Below are positions 7,901-15,271 of a stretch of 64,000 nt of DNA, piece by piece. The stretch is from contig CAUJET010000159.1 in assembly GCA_963169665.1 (NCBI GenBank), positions 62,001-126,000 on the forward strand, in the 5' to 3' direction. Below the pieces are notes generated by a model. The model saw only the letters and a program-made list of their open reading frames with translations, was not told the DNA's origin and did not search any database. Positions within the stretch are counted from its first letter, which is position 1. Each line of letters starts with the position of its first letter. Position numbers and translations under genes: made by a program. The stretch is from Actinomycetota bacterium (lineage in GTDB: Bacteria > Actinomycetota > Acidimicrobiia > Acidimicrobiales > Ilumatobacteraceae).

Positions 7901-7945
7901 CTCGCGCTCGATCGTCTCGCGCCCGATCGTCTCGCGCCCGATCGT
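7901..7945 (+). repeat. 15-bp tandem repeat, three copies
   Basis: CTCGCGCYCGATCGT at 7901-7915, 7916-7930 and 7931-7945. Copies two and three are identical and the first differs at one base. Confidence 0.85.
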
Positions 7946-7973
7946 GGTGTCACACGCCGTTCATGAAAATCCG

Positions 7974-8078
7974 ATGGCCAACCCGTCGGCAGCCGTGATT
8001 GACTTTCCTCACCAGAGAGAGGAGGTGGTCCAACTGAACAGCAATTGTCATGGGACTCTGGAGGTGGTTGGCCGCTAG
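7974..8078 (+). CDS. possible 34-residue micropeptide
   Basis: ATG to TAG, spelling a peptide with repeated EVV motifs (REEVVQL and TLEVVGR). The codons for both motifs are the GGAGGTGGT segments, so the apparent coding may simply reflect a conserved RNA motif. No clear ribosome binding site precedes the ATG. Confidence 0.25.
   Translation: MANPSAAVIDFPHQREEVVQLNSNCHGTLEVVGR
8016..8031 (+). promoter_or_regulatory. extended Shine-Dalgarno-like sequence
   Basis: AGAGAGGAGGTGGTCC matches the complement of the usual bacterial 16S 3' end (AGAAAGGAGGTGATCC) at 14 of 16 positions. The two differences are G-U compatible. No ATG or GTG lies at normal distance downstream. Confidence 0.5.
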
Positions 8079-8186
8079 GCCTTCAGGCTGGACCGCCTGG
8101 CGAATCCACGCCAACCTCTGCTGATCTCCCTGCCGGAGCTGGTCCCGTCGGCGCATGTGTGGGAGTTCGGTCTCGTACCAGTCAGG

Positions 8187-8220
8187 AACAGGGCAGCGGC
8201 CTTCGGGTCGCTGCCCTGTT
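8187..8220 (+). terminator. strong hairpin terminator
   Basis: A 15-bp stem (8187-8201 with 8206-8220, one G-U pair) closes a TTCG tetraloop, and the stem ends in TGTT. It lies before the -10 box of the next gene, so it ends an upstream short transcript. Confidence 0.75.
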
Positions 8221-8243
8221 CGCGTCCCGGGCTCGACGCCCGC

Positions 8244-8249
8244 TAGGTT
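8244..8249 (+). promoter_or_regulatory. candidate leaderless -10 box
   Basis: TAGGTT, 8 nt before the ATG at 8258 and just after the hairpin terminator. Confidence 0.4.
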
Positions 8250-8257
8250 GCAGCGTC

Positions 8258-8482
8258 ATGGAACGGCCGTCCCGCTTCGAACACACGCGATTCCTCGGCG
8301 ACAAGCGCACCCAGCTGGTGTACGACCTCGACGAGTGGACCGACGAGGCCGTGATCGACGAGATCGTGGCGGCCGAGACGGGCCTGTGCTTCGGGCCCGA
8401 CACGCTCGTCGAGGCCCGCAACCGCGGCTACACCCTGGCCACGCCGGGCAAGCGCCGCCGTCACCGCAAGCCGCGCGCCTGA
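8258..8482 (+). CDS. small conserved hypothetical protein
   Basis: A 74-residue soluble protein with an acidic middle (DLDEWTDEAVIDEIVAAE) and a strongly basic tail (GKRRRHRKPRA) that could bind nucleic acid. I do not recognise the family. The frame stays open upstream to a TTG at 8045, but that extension would run through the hairpin terminator, so the ATG is preferred. Confidence 0.6.
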   Translation: MERPSRFEHTRFLGDKRTQLVYDLDEWTDEAVIDEIVAAETGLCFGPDTLVEARNRGYTLATPGKRRRHRKPRA

Positions 8483-8531
8483 GCCCGCCCCGGTCGTTGC
8501 TGGGCTGGTCGCTGCTGGTCGGGGCGTCGGT

Positions 8532-9284
8532 GTGAACGGCAGCTTCACCTCCGGAGGCCTGCAGCTCTCGCGCTACCTCGCCCGCCCTGCGGGGCGTACC
8601 GACGCGCTGCCCGGCCTCATCCTGTGTCACGGTTTCCCGGTGGGACCGCTCGATGCCCGTCAGAGCGCGCTCACGTTCCCCGAGCTCATCGATCGCATCG
8701 CCAACGAGCAGCGCTGGGCGGCGATGACGTTCACGTTCCGCGGGTGCGGTACCAGCGAGGGCGACTTCTCGCTGCAGGGGTGGGTCGACGATCTGCGCAA
8801 TGCGATCGATCATCTGATCGCCGAAGCGAACCCCACCGGCATTTGGCTGATCGGCACCAACACGGGTGGCTCGATCGCCACGTGCGTGGCCGCGGACGAC
8901 CCGCGCATCCGCGGCGCCGCGCTGCTCAGCCCCAGGGCAGACTTCGACGACTGGGCGGCCCAGCCGCGCCGGTTCCTCGAACACGCCAGGGAGATCGGCG
9001 CGGTGCGCACGGCCGGCTACCCCCGGGCCTTCGACGAGTGGGCTCGCGAGCTGCGCCGGTTCCGCCCGGTCGACGCTGCCCGTCGGTTCGCGCCGCGGCC
9101 CATGCTCGTGATGCACGGTGAGGACGACGAGAGCGTGCCCGTGAGCGACGCCCGCCGTCTGGCGGACGCCCATGGGTCGGCAGAGCTGCGGATCATCAAC
9201 GGGGCAGGGCACCGGTTGCGTCACGACCCGCGTGCGGTCGCGGTGCTGCTCGGCTGGCTCGACCGCCAGAAGTCGACCCTCTAG
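8532..9284 (+). CDS. alpha/beta hydrolase-fold protein with altered nucleophile elbow
   Basis: A 250-residue alpha/beta hydrolase-fold protein. The oxyanion-type HGFP loop (33-36), RGCGTSEG (70-77), a likely acid (D198 or D199 in HGEDD) and H227 (GAGH) are all present. The elbow that normally reads G-x-S-x-G is GTNTG at 108-112, putting Asn at the nucleophile position. Either T109 or T111 serves, or the protein is not a classical serine hydrolase. The GTG start lacks an obvious strong ribosome binding site. The substrate is unknown. Confidence 0.75.
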   Translation: MNGSFTSGGLQLSRYLARPAGRTDALPGLILCHGFPVGPLDARQSALTFPELIDRIANEQRWAAMTFTFRGCGTSEGDFSLQGWVDDLRNAIDHLIAEANPTGIWLIGTNTGGSIATCVAADDPRIRGAALLSPRADFDDWAAQPRRFLEHAREIGAVRTAGYPRAFDEWARELRRFRPVDAARRFAPRPMLVMHGEDDESVPVSDARRLADAHGSAELRIINGAGHRLRHDPRAVAVLLGWLDRQKSTL

Positions 9285-9295
9285 ACCCGCCCGGC

Positions 9296-9313
9296 CGGCG
9301 GCGTCAGCCGCCG
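9296..9313. terminator. hairpin between convergent genes
   Basis: CGGCGGC (9296-9302) and GCCGCCG (9307-9313) form a 7-bp stem. The right arm covers the galE stop region. There is no T run, so it is weak as an intrinsic terminator. Confidence 0.3.
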
Positions 9314-10287
9314 TAGCCGTCGAGGTGGGTGCTGTGCCAGCGCCAGGCGCTGTCGACGATCTGGTCGAGCGTCTTGGTCGACGCCCAACCCAGCACCGCA
9401 TGGATCCTGGTGGGATCGGCGAAGGTGGAGACCGGATCGCCGGCGCGCCGGGCCACGATCTCGTAGGGCACCGCTCGACCCGACACCCGCTCGGCGGCGT
9501 GGATCACGTCGAGGACGCTGCTGCCGATGCCGGTGCCGACGTTGAGCGACACGGTGGCCCCGCCCTCGGACAGATGATCGAGGGCGCGGATGTGGGCGTC
9601 CGCGAGATCGTCGACGTGGATGTAGTCGCGGATGCACGTGCCGTCGGGCGTGGGGTAGTCGTCGCCGAACACCTGCACTGCCGGCCGCTTGCCGAGCATG
9701 GCCTTCATCACCAACGGAATCAGGTTGAGCGACTGGGTCCAGTCCTCGCCGATACGGCTGTCCTCGCTCGCGCCCGCGGCGTTGAAGTAGCGCAGGTTCA
9801 CCGCGGTGAGGCCGTTGGTGGCGCCGTACCAGCCGAGGATCTTCTCGACCATCGCCTTCGACTCGGCGTACACGCTCTCGGGTGCGATCGGCGCGTCCTC
9901 GGTGACGGGCACGGCGGGCGGGGTGCCGTTCACCGAACAGCTCGAGGAGAACACGATGTTGCGCACGTCGGCCGCCAGCATCGCCTCGACGAGGTCGACC
10001 GTGCCGGCGACGTTGTTGAGCCAGTACTTCTCGGGGCGGATCATCGACTCGCCGACGTTCTTGTAGGCGGCGAAGTGGACGACCTGGGTGACTCCTCGGG
10101 AGCGGCACAGCTCGGTGACGAGCGGCCGGTCGTGGATGTCGCCGACGACGAGCTCGGCGCCGAGCAGCGCGTCGCGATGGCCGAGCTCGAGGGTGTCGAG
10201 CACGACCACGTCGCGGCCTCGATCGCGCAGCATGCGCACGGTGTGGGAGCCGATGTAGCCGGCTCCGCCGGTGACGAGGATGGTCAT
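9304..10287 (-). CDS. galE: UDP-glucose 4-epimerase
   Basis: A 327-residue extended SDR enzyme that interconverts UDP-glucose and UDP-galactose. NAD motif GGAGYIG (7-13), catalytic Y140-x-x-x-K144 (YAESK) with the Ser-rich strand SSSCSVNG just before, and the GalE-like NLRYFNAAGA segment. The length is typical. GGAGGA sits just upstream of the ATG. It is the last gene after ugd and the UDP-glucuronate decarboxylase, so galactose and pentose supply are coordinated. A relaxed epimerase acting on GlcNAc sugars is possible. Confidence 0.93.
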   Translation of the reverse strand: MTILVTGGAGYIGSHTVRMLRDRGRDVVVLDTLELGHRDALLGAELVVGDIHDRPLVTELCRSRGVTQVVHFAAYKNVGESMIRPEKYWLNNVAGTVDLVEAMLAADVRNIVFSSSCSVNGTPPAVPVTEDAPIAPESVYAESKAMVEKILGWYGATNGLTAVNLRYFNAAGASEDSRIGEDWTQSLNLIPLVMKAMLGKRPAVQVFGDDYPTPDGTCIRDYIHVDDLADAHIRALDHLSEGGATVSLNVGTGIGSSVLDVIHAAERVSGRAVPYEIVARRAGDPVSTFADPTRIHAVLGWASTKTLDQIVDSAWRWHSTHLDGYGG

Positions 10288-10352
10288 GGTTCCTCCGGGA
10301 ACGTGGTGGTGGTTGTGCTGCGTCGGCGCTCCCGCCGCAACAGCCGTCGGGA

Positions 10353-11309
10353 TCAGATGGACTCGTGGGCGCGGAAGAAGTCGATCATCAGGGCCAGGCC
10401 GTCGCGGAGTGACACCGTCGGCGTCCAGCCGTAGGTCGACCTCGCGAGGGTGATGTCGGGTTGGCGCTGGTGTGGGTCGCCCTCGCGCTCGTCGGGGAGC
10501 GGCACGGTCACGAGCTCGCTCGTGGCTCCGGTGAGCTCGACGACCGCCTGAGCGAGCTCGCGCATCGTGTACTCGCCAGGGTTGCCCACGTTGACGGGCC
10601 CGGTGATGGGTCCCTCGAGCACCGCGATGAGACCGGCGACTTCGTCACTGACGTGGCAGAAGCTCCGGGTCTGGGTGCCGTCGCCGTGGAGGGTGATCGG
10701 CTCGTTGCGTAGCGCTTGCATCACGAAGGTGTTCACGACCCGGCCGTCGTCGGGGCGCATGCGCTCGCCGTAGGTGTTGAAGATCCGGACGATGCGCACG
10801 TCGAGGCCGTGGACACGGTGGTAGGCCATGGTGATGGCCTCGCTGAAGCGCTTCGCCTCGTCGTAGCAGCTGCGCGGCCCGATGCAGCTCACGTTGCCGA
10901 GGTAGCTCTCGGGCTGGGGGTGCACGAGCGGATCGCCGTACACCTCGCTCGTGGAGGCGAGGAAGAACCGGGCCCGCTGCGCGACGGCGAGGTCGAGCAG
11001 GTGGCGCGTGCCTGTCGATCCGACTGCGAGGATCTCGAGCGGCATCGTCGCGAAGTCGAGCGGTGATGCCGGGCTGGCGAAGTCGAGGACGGTGTCGAAG
11101 CTGCCCGACGTGATCTCGTCCGGCAGGGGTTCGGTGATGTCGTGTTCGATCAGGGCGCAGCCGGGATGTCCGGCCAGGTGGGCCAGGTTCGTGCGCCGGC
11201 CGGTGACGAAGTTGTCGACGATCGTGACTCGGTCGCCCCGCGCCAGGAACACGTCGGTCATGTGGGACCCGATGAATCCGCCGCCGCCCGCGAGCAGATG
11301 ATGGGCCAT
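10353..11309 (-). CDS. UDP-glucuronate decarboxylase (UDP-xylose synthase-like)
   Basis: A 318-residue SDR of the UXS type, expected to oxidise C4 of UDP-glucuronate, lose CO2 and yield UDP-xylose. NAD motif GGGGFIG (8-14), STSEVYGDP (119-127), catalytic Y149 and K153 (YDEAKR), and RIFNTYGERMRPDDGRV, which is typical of this family. It overlaps ugd by one base (TGATG), so the product of UDP-glucose dehydrogenase passes straight to it. A dTDP-glucose dehydratase is a less likely alternative because the segment after RIFNTYG fits UXS better. Confidence 0.88.
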   Translation of the reverse strand: MAHHLLAGGGGFIGSHMTDVFLARGDRVTIVDNFVTGRRTNLAHLAGHPGCALIEHDITEPLPDEITSGSFDTVLDFASPASPLDFATMPLEILAVGSTGTRHLLDLAVAQRARFFLASTSEVYGDPLVHPQPESYLGNVSCIGPRSCYDEAKRFSEAITMAYHRVHGLDVRIVRIFNTYGERMRPDDGRVVNTFVMQALRNEPITLHGDGTQTRSFCHVSDEVAGLIAVLEGPITGPVNVGNPGEYTMRELAQAVVELTGATSELVTVPLPDEREGDPHQRQPDITLARSTYGWTPTVSLRDGLALMIDFFRAHESI

Positions 11310-12589
11310 CAGCGTCCGATGCCGAGATGGGTGAAACCGGCGTGGCTCCAGGACGCGCGCTCGAGCAGGTTGCGGCCATCGACCACGGTGCGACCGGGCA
11401 TGCCGGCCGCGACGACCTTCGGGTCGAGCCAACGGAAGTCGTCCCACTCGGTGAGCACGGTCAGCACGTCGGCATCCTTGGCGGCGTCGTAGGCATCGGC
11501 ACAGATTGCCACGTCGGCAGGTACACCAGGCTTCGGAGCGTGGACGGTCGGGTCGAACGCCCGCACCGTGGCGCCCGACGCGAGCAGCCGCTCGATGATC
11601 GAGATCGACGGCGAGTCGCGCAGATCGTCGGTGCGCGCCTTGAAGGTGAGGCCCCACACGGCGACGGTCTTGCCCTCGAGCGAACCGCCGGCGGCGACGC
11701 GGATCTTGTCGGCGACGCGGTCGAACTGCTCGTCGTTGGCGGTGATGACGCCGGCCAGGAGGTCGAACCGATAGCCCGATTCGTTCGCGATCTTCAGGAG
11801 CGCCCGCGAGTCCTTGGGGAAGCAACTGCCGCCCCAGCCGGGTCCGGGGCGCAGGAACTCGGTGCCGATGCGCTTGTCATAGCCCATCCCGACGACGACG
11901 TCGTTGACGTCGGCCCCCACACCTTCACACACCGCTGCGATCGCGTTGATGAAGCTGAGCTTGGTGGCGAGGAAGGCGTTCGCGGCGTACTTGATGGTCT
12001 CGGCCGACGCCGGGTCGGTGACGATCACCTGGGCGCGCACCTTCTCGTACAGGTGGCCGACGGCGATCGCGGCTGACCGGTCGTCGCAGCCCACCACGAC
12101 ACGGTCGGGTCGGAGGAAGTCGTCGACGGCAGAACCTTCGCGGAGGAACTCGGGGTTGCTGACCACCCGTACGTCGGGCCGCTTCAGCACCCGTTCGACC
12201 ACCTTGGTGCTGCCGACCGGCACGGTGCTCTTGTTCACCACGATCGCCTCGTACGGCAGCACCGAAGCGATCTCGCGAGCGGCACCTTCCACATAGCTCA
12301 GGTCGGCGGAGCCGTCCTCACCCTGTGGCGTGGGCACGCACAAGAAGGCGATCTCGCAGTCCTTCACGGCCTCGGCAGCCCCGACGACGAAGCTGAGGTT
12401 GCCCTTCCGCAGGCCATCGGCGACCAGTTCGTCGAGGCGGTGCTCGACGATCGGGATCTCGCCGCGCGTCAGACGCTCGACCTTCGCAGCGTCGATGTCG
12501 GCGCACACCACGTCGTGACCGAGATGGGCGAAGCATGCTCCGGTGGTGAGACCGACGTACCCGGTCCCGATGATGGCGAGGCGTGTCAC
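11309..12589 (-). CDS. ugd: UDP-glucose 6-dehydrogenase
   Basis: A 426-residue enzyme that makes UDP-glucuronate by two NAD-dependent oxidations. It starts at GTG with the NAD motif IIGTGYVGLTTG, and carries NKSTVPVGST, NPEFLREGSA and the catalytic Cys C256 in GWGGSCFPKD. The C-terminal domain has AVWGLTFKARTDDLRDSPS. A TAGCCT box lies 7 nt before the GTG. First gene of the ugd-uxs-galE operon. Confidence 0.95.
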   Translation of the reverse strand: MTRLAIIGTGYVGLTTGACFAHLGHDVVCADIDAAKVERLTRGEIPIVEHRLDELVADGLRKGNLSFVVGAAEAVKDCEIAFLCVPTPQGEDGSADLSYVEGAAREIASVLPYEAIVVNKSTVPVGSTKVVERVLKRPDVRVVSNPEFLREGSAVDDFLRPDRVVVGCDDRSAAIAVGHLYEKVRAQVIVTDPASAETIKYAANAFLATKLSFINAIAAVCEGVGADVNDVVVGMGYDKRIGTEFLRPGPGWGGSCFPKDSRALLKIANESGYRFDLLAGVITANDEQFDRVADKIRVAAGGSLEGKTVAVWGLTFKARTDDLRDSPSISIIERLLASGATVRAFDPTVHAPKPGVPADVAICADAYDAAKDADVLTVLTEWDDFRWLDPKVVAAGMPGRTVVDGRNLLERASWSHAGFTHLGIGR

Positions 12590-12596
12590 GGCGCCG

Positions 12597-12602
12597 AGGC
12601 TA
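12597..12602 (-). promoter_or_regulatory. candidate leaderless -10 box of ugd
   Basis: TAGCCT on the minus strand, 7 nt before the GTG at 12589. Confidence 0.45.
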
Positions 12603-12748
12603 TCCAGCGGGTGCTCTCGGTTCCGTGGCCGTCTTCCGTCCATCCGTCGTCGGAGCGGGTTCGTTCGTCGGGCGTACCTCGGGCGTACGTCGATCGGGTC
12701 ACCCGACGCACGGCACTGCTCCCGTTCGAGTTCGCGATGAGCCGGCCT

Positions 12749-12803
12749 CCCCTGATCGAGGGGTTGGGCCCGAATCGGTCACCCTCGACCGTGGGGGTGC
12801 CGA
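12749..12803 (+). promoter_or_regulatory. inverted repeat plus FliA/WhiG-like promoter before a small ORF
   Basis: CCCC (12749-12752) and GGGG (12760-12763) flank TGATCGA, the same 7-mer as at the pilin gene. After 15 nt comes TCACC (12779), and 21 nt after its first base CCGA (12800). Confidence 0.4.
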
Positions 12804-12877
12804 AGAACGGGGAGGACGGGTGTACGGCGCCTCGCTCGTCCGGCAGGACCAGCGTCGATCGGAAGGGCGGTCTCAGG

Positions 12878-13114
12878 ATGACGAGGATGCACCACGTGAG
12901 TTCTGGCAGCAGATCATTCGACCGATGGAGCCGCGCGCTCGGAGCCCTGTGCTGGCTCGGTTGGATCCCGGCCGCTCTGCACGCAGGAACGGCCGGGCCC
13001 CGACTCAAGTCGCTGGTGCTGATGTGTGCATGGATGGCCGGTTCCGTCGTCGCGCTCGTGGCGTTCGCTCCGGTCGTGACGGATGCGCCGGAGCCAGGTG
13101 ACCGAGAGGTCTGA
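12878..13114 (+). CDS. possible 78-residue membrane protein
   Basis: A small ORF with a basic N-terminus, a short hydrophobic stretch (ALGALCWLGWIPAALHAG), a second, clearer transmembrane helix (LVLMCAWMAGSVVALVAFAPVV) and an acidic tail. The start is the ATG at 12878 with GGAAGGG upstream. It lies about 75 bases after the shared promoter element at 12749-12803, which supports its being a gene. No family recognised. Confidence 0.45.
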   Translation: MTRMHHVSSGSRSFDRWSRALGALCWLGWIPAALHAGTAGPRLKSLVLMCAWMAGSVVALVAFAPVVTDAPEPGDREV

Positions 13115-13139
13115 CGTCCAGTCGACGGGAACGCGAGCG

Positions 13140-13892
13140 TCAGCTCCGGTCCGCCGAGGCCGGCGGGTCGTCGACCGGCGCGCGGCTCGGCAGATCGAAC
13201 GTGGTGCCCGTCAGCAGGATGGTGCATGCCCGAGCCATCGCCTGCCCCAGTGCCATGACATCGGCGGAAGGCCGGCCGCCCTGACGTGGTCTCATCACGA
13301 CGGGGACTTCACCGATCCGGTAGCCCCGACGGGCAGACACGAGGATCGCCTCGAAGGTGTCGCCGAGGTAGTGGTGTGGGAAGTCGGCCGCGAAGGCATC
13401 GAGGAGTGGCGACCTGATCGCGCGGAACCCAGACGTGGGATCGGTCAGCTCCACGTGACCCGAACGTGCGATCACCCACGAGAGCAGTCGGATGCACCAT
13501 CGGCGCACTCGTGAGATGTCGTAGTCCGATCCACCCGAGAATCGGCTGCCCACCACCATGTCGAGATGTGCGCCATCGTCCGCGAGCGCAGCGATGAGTT
13601 CGTCGACATGGCTGGCGACATGCTGGCCGTCGGCATCGACCTGCACGACGATCGAGTAGCCATGATCGACGGCATATCGGAAGCCGGCGCGCAGTGCGCC
13701 ACCGACGCCCAGGTTGATGGGCAGTGCGAGGACCGGGACGCCGGTGGCGCGGGCGACGGCCAGCGTGTGGTCGGTGCTCCCGTCGTCGACCACGAGACAG
13801 TCGTGACCAGCCGCGGTGACCTCTCGCACCACCTCGCCGATGCAGTCCTGCTCGTTGAACGCAGGGATGACGACGAGGGGGTCATTCGGCAC
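13140..13892 (-). CDS. glycosyltransferase family 2 (polyprenol-phosphate sugar synthase-like)
   Basis: A 250-residue GT-A glycosyltransferase: VVIPAFNEQDCIGEVV at the start, VVDDGSTDHT, QVDADGQH (D-x-D) and the TDPTSGFRAI segment seen in dolichol-phosphate-type enzymes. It probably transfers a sugar to polyprenyl phosphate at the membrane. I chose GTG 13892, which overlaps the DUF2304 gene by 11 nt. An ATG at 13931 would lengthen the overlap to 50 nt. A DUF2304 membrane partner directly upstream is a common pairing. Confidence 0.85.
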   Translation of the reverse strand: MPNDPLVVIPAFNEQDCIGEVVREVTAAGHDCLVVDDGSTDHTLAVARATGVPVLALPINLGVGGALRAGFRYAVDHGYSIVVQVDADGQHVASHVDELIAALADDGAHLDMVVGSRFSGGSDYDISRVRRWCIRLLSWVIARSGHVELTDPTSGFRAIRSPLLDAFAADFPHHYLGDTFEAILVSARRGYRIGEVPVVMRPRQGGRPSADVMALGQAMARACTILLTGTTFDLPSRAPVDDPPASADRS

Positions 13893-14241
13893 GTCGTTCG
13901 ACCTCGTCGAGTCGGCGGGCGAGCAGTGCATGCGCCTCGGCAGTGGTCCGGAGACGTTCTTGGAGCTGCGACACGCTGATCGACAGCTGGACCGAGATGA
14001 CCAGCAGCAGGACCGAACTCATCGCGAGCAGTACCGCCGTCGGACTCATGTTCGCGAGCTTGCCGATCCGGCCGACGAACGGCATGATGCCCGCGGCCAG
14101 GGCGACCATCGCCCCGACGGCCAGCCAGCCGATGGCGTACCGCGTGCTGAGGAGTCGCCGGCGGGCGAGGCGGAGTACGACGGTCATGATCAGCGCGCCG
14201 CCGGCCGCCATCACGATTGCCTGTCGGGCTGTGGTGGACAT
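13882..14241 (-). CDS. DUF2304 family membrane protein
   Basis: A 119-residue protein with three hydrophobic helices (AIVMAAGGALIMTVVL, IGWLAVGAMVALAAGIMPF, AVLLAMSSVLLLVISVQLSI) and a C-terminal amphipathic coiled coil (SQLQERLRTTAEAHALLARRLDEVE). DUF2304 proteins usually accompany GT2 polyprenol-phosphate glycosyltransferases, as here. The exact job, perhaps membrane docking, is unproven. The start at 14241 is supported by TACGCT 6 nt upstream. Confidence 0.8.
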   Translation of the reverse strand: MSTTARQAIVMAAGGALIMTVVLRLARRRLLSTRYAIGWLAVGAMVALAAGIMPFVGRIGKLANMSPTAVLLAMSSVLLLVISVQLSISVSQLQERLRTTAEAHALLARRLDEVERRAE

Positions 14242-14247
14242 GCCGCG

Positions 14248-14253
14248 AGCGTA
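14248..14253 (-). promoter_or_regulatory. candidate leaderless -10 box of the DUF2304/GT2 operon
   Basis: TACGCT on the minus strand, 6 nt before the ATG at 14241. Confidence 0.4.
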
Positions 14254-14324
14254 GGGCACGCCCCTCGGTCACGCCCGGCCTCGTCGCACCTGCGCTCGCT
14301 CTGAACGTCCCGTTCGGACGTCGC

Positions 14325-14330
14325 TATGGT
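14325..14330 (+). promoter_or_regulatory. candidate -10 box
   Basis: TATGGT, 9 nt before the ATG at 14340 and facing away from the DUF2304 promoter. Confidence 0.35.
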
Positions 14331-14339
14331 GGACCCGCG

Positions 14340-15239
14340 ATGAACGGGCAGGACGAGTTCGCGGTGATGGTGCCGTTCTACGCGGACGTCGACCTGCTCC
14401 GGGGTGCCCTGGCCAGTGTGCAACGGCAGACGGATCCCGACTGGCGCTGCATCGTGGTCGACGATGGTGCGACCGACGTCGGTGTCGGCGTGTTGGTCGC
14501 GGCCTTCGCTGATCCACGGTTCGAGTACGTGAAGAACGAGGGCAACCTCGGCGTTGCCGCGACCTTCAACCGATGCTTCGAACTGGCGGTGCAGATCGGT
14601 GCCGCGCTGGTCGTGGTGCTCCACGCCGACGACGAACTCGAACCGTGTTACGTCGCGACCATGCGCGCGGCGCATGCACATCGGCCCGAGGTGGCATGCC
14701 TCGCGCCTCGTGTCACCGTGATCGACGCCGCGGGGGAGGTGGCGACACCGCTGCCCGACATGGTGAAGGCTGCGTTGCGACCTCGCCGCCTCGGCGAGCT
14801 GCGCGGCGAGCGTGGATTGCGGATCCTGCTCCGTGGACAGTTCTTCTATTGTCCGGCCGTGTCGTTCCGGCTGGCGGAGATCGATCGTCCCGCCTGGGAC
14901 GAGCGATGGCGGCAGGTGATGGACCTGCAGCTGTTCGCGACCGTGTTGCTCGACGGAGGCGCGATCGGGCTGGAGACGGCCAGGGTGTACCGATACCGCC
15001 GTCACGCTGCCTCGGTGACCCAGGTGAACTCGGTGGAGTTGTTGCGCACCGTGGAAGAGACCGAGCTGTCGCGAGAGCTCGCACTGCTCGCACGAGGGCG
15101 TGGGTGGCGACGTGCGGCGAGATCCGCTCGCTGTCGGTGGACGGTGCGAGCGCAGGCGATGGTCTGTGCAGCGACGTTGTTGGTGGGCCGCAGATGGCGC
15201 CCCGCTCGACGGGCGATCGCGCTCGCCACACGGCCCTGA
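14340..15239 (+). CDS. glycosyltransferase family 2
   Basis: A 299-residue GT2 enzyme: MVPFYADVDLLRGALASVQRQT at the nucleotide-binding start, IVVDDGATD, NEGNLGVAATFNRCFELA and the metal-binding motif LHADDELEP. The C-terminal 60 residues are Arg-rich and helical and may lie on the membrane. It should add one sugar of the surface glycan. Donor and acceptor cannot be read from the sequence. Confidence 0.85.
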   Translation: MNGQDEFAVMVPFYADVDLLRGALASVQRQTDPDWRCIVVDDGATDVGVGVLVAAFADPRFEYVKNEGNLGVAATFNRCFELAVQIGAALVVVLHADDELEPCYVATMRAAHAHRPEVACLAPRVTVIDAAGEVATPLPDMVKAALRPRRLGELRGERGLRILLRGQFFYCPAVSFRLAEIDRPAWDERWRQVMDLQLFATVLLDGGAIGLETARVYRYRRHAASVTQVNSVELLRTVEETELSRELALLARGRGWRRAARSARCRWTVRAQAMVCAATLLVGRRWRPARRAIALATRP

Positions 15240-15258
15240 CACACCGTGCAGCGCGCCG

Positions 15259-15264
15259 TACACT
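15259..15264 (+). promoter_or_regulatory. candidate leaderless -10 box
   Basis: TACACT, 7 nt before the ATG at 15272. Confidence 0.4.
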
Positions 15265-15271
15265 GCCTCGA

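Larger units (their letters stand above)
7872..8257 (+). other. 386-bp stretch without a confident protein gene
   Basis: It opens with three copies of a 15-bp repeat (7901-7945), then a 34-codon ORF (7974-8078). Two GGAGGTGGT motifs follow (8021-8029 and 8060-8068), the first within a 16-nt stretch able to pair with the 16S rRNA 3' end. It closes with a strong hairpin terminator (8187-8220). This looks like a short transcript encoding an RNA or a micropeptide. Confidence 0.5.

Noticed and set aside
8045-8257. N-terminal extension of the 74-residue protein to a TTG at 8045
   Set aside because: The frame is open, but it runs through a 15-bp terminator hairpin and past a good -10 box just before the ATG at 8258.
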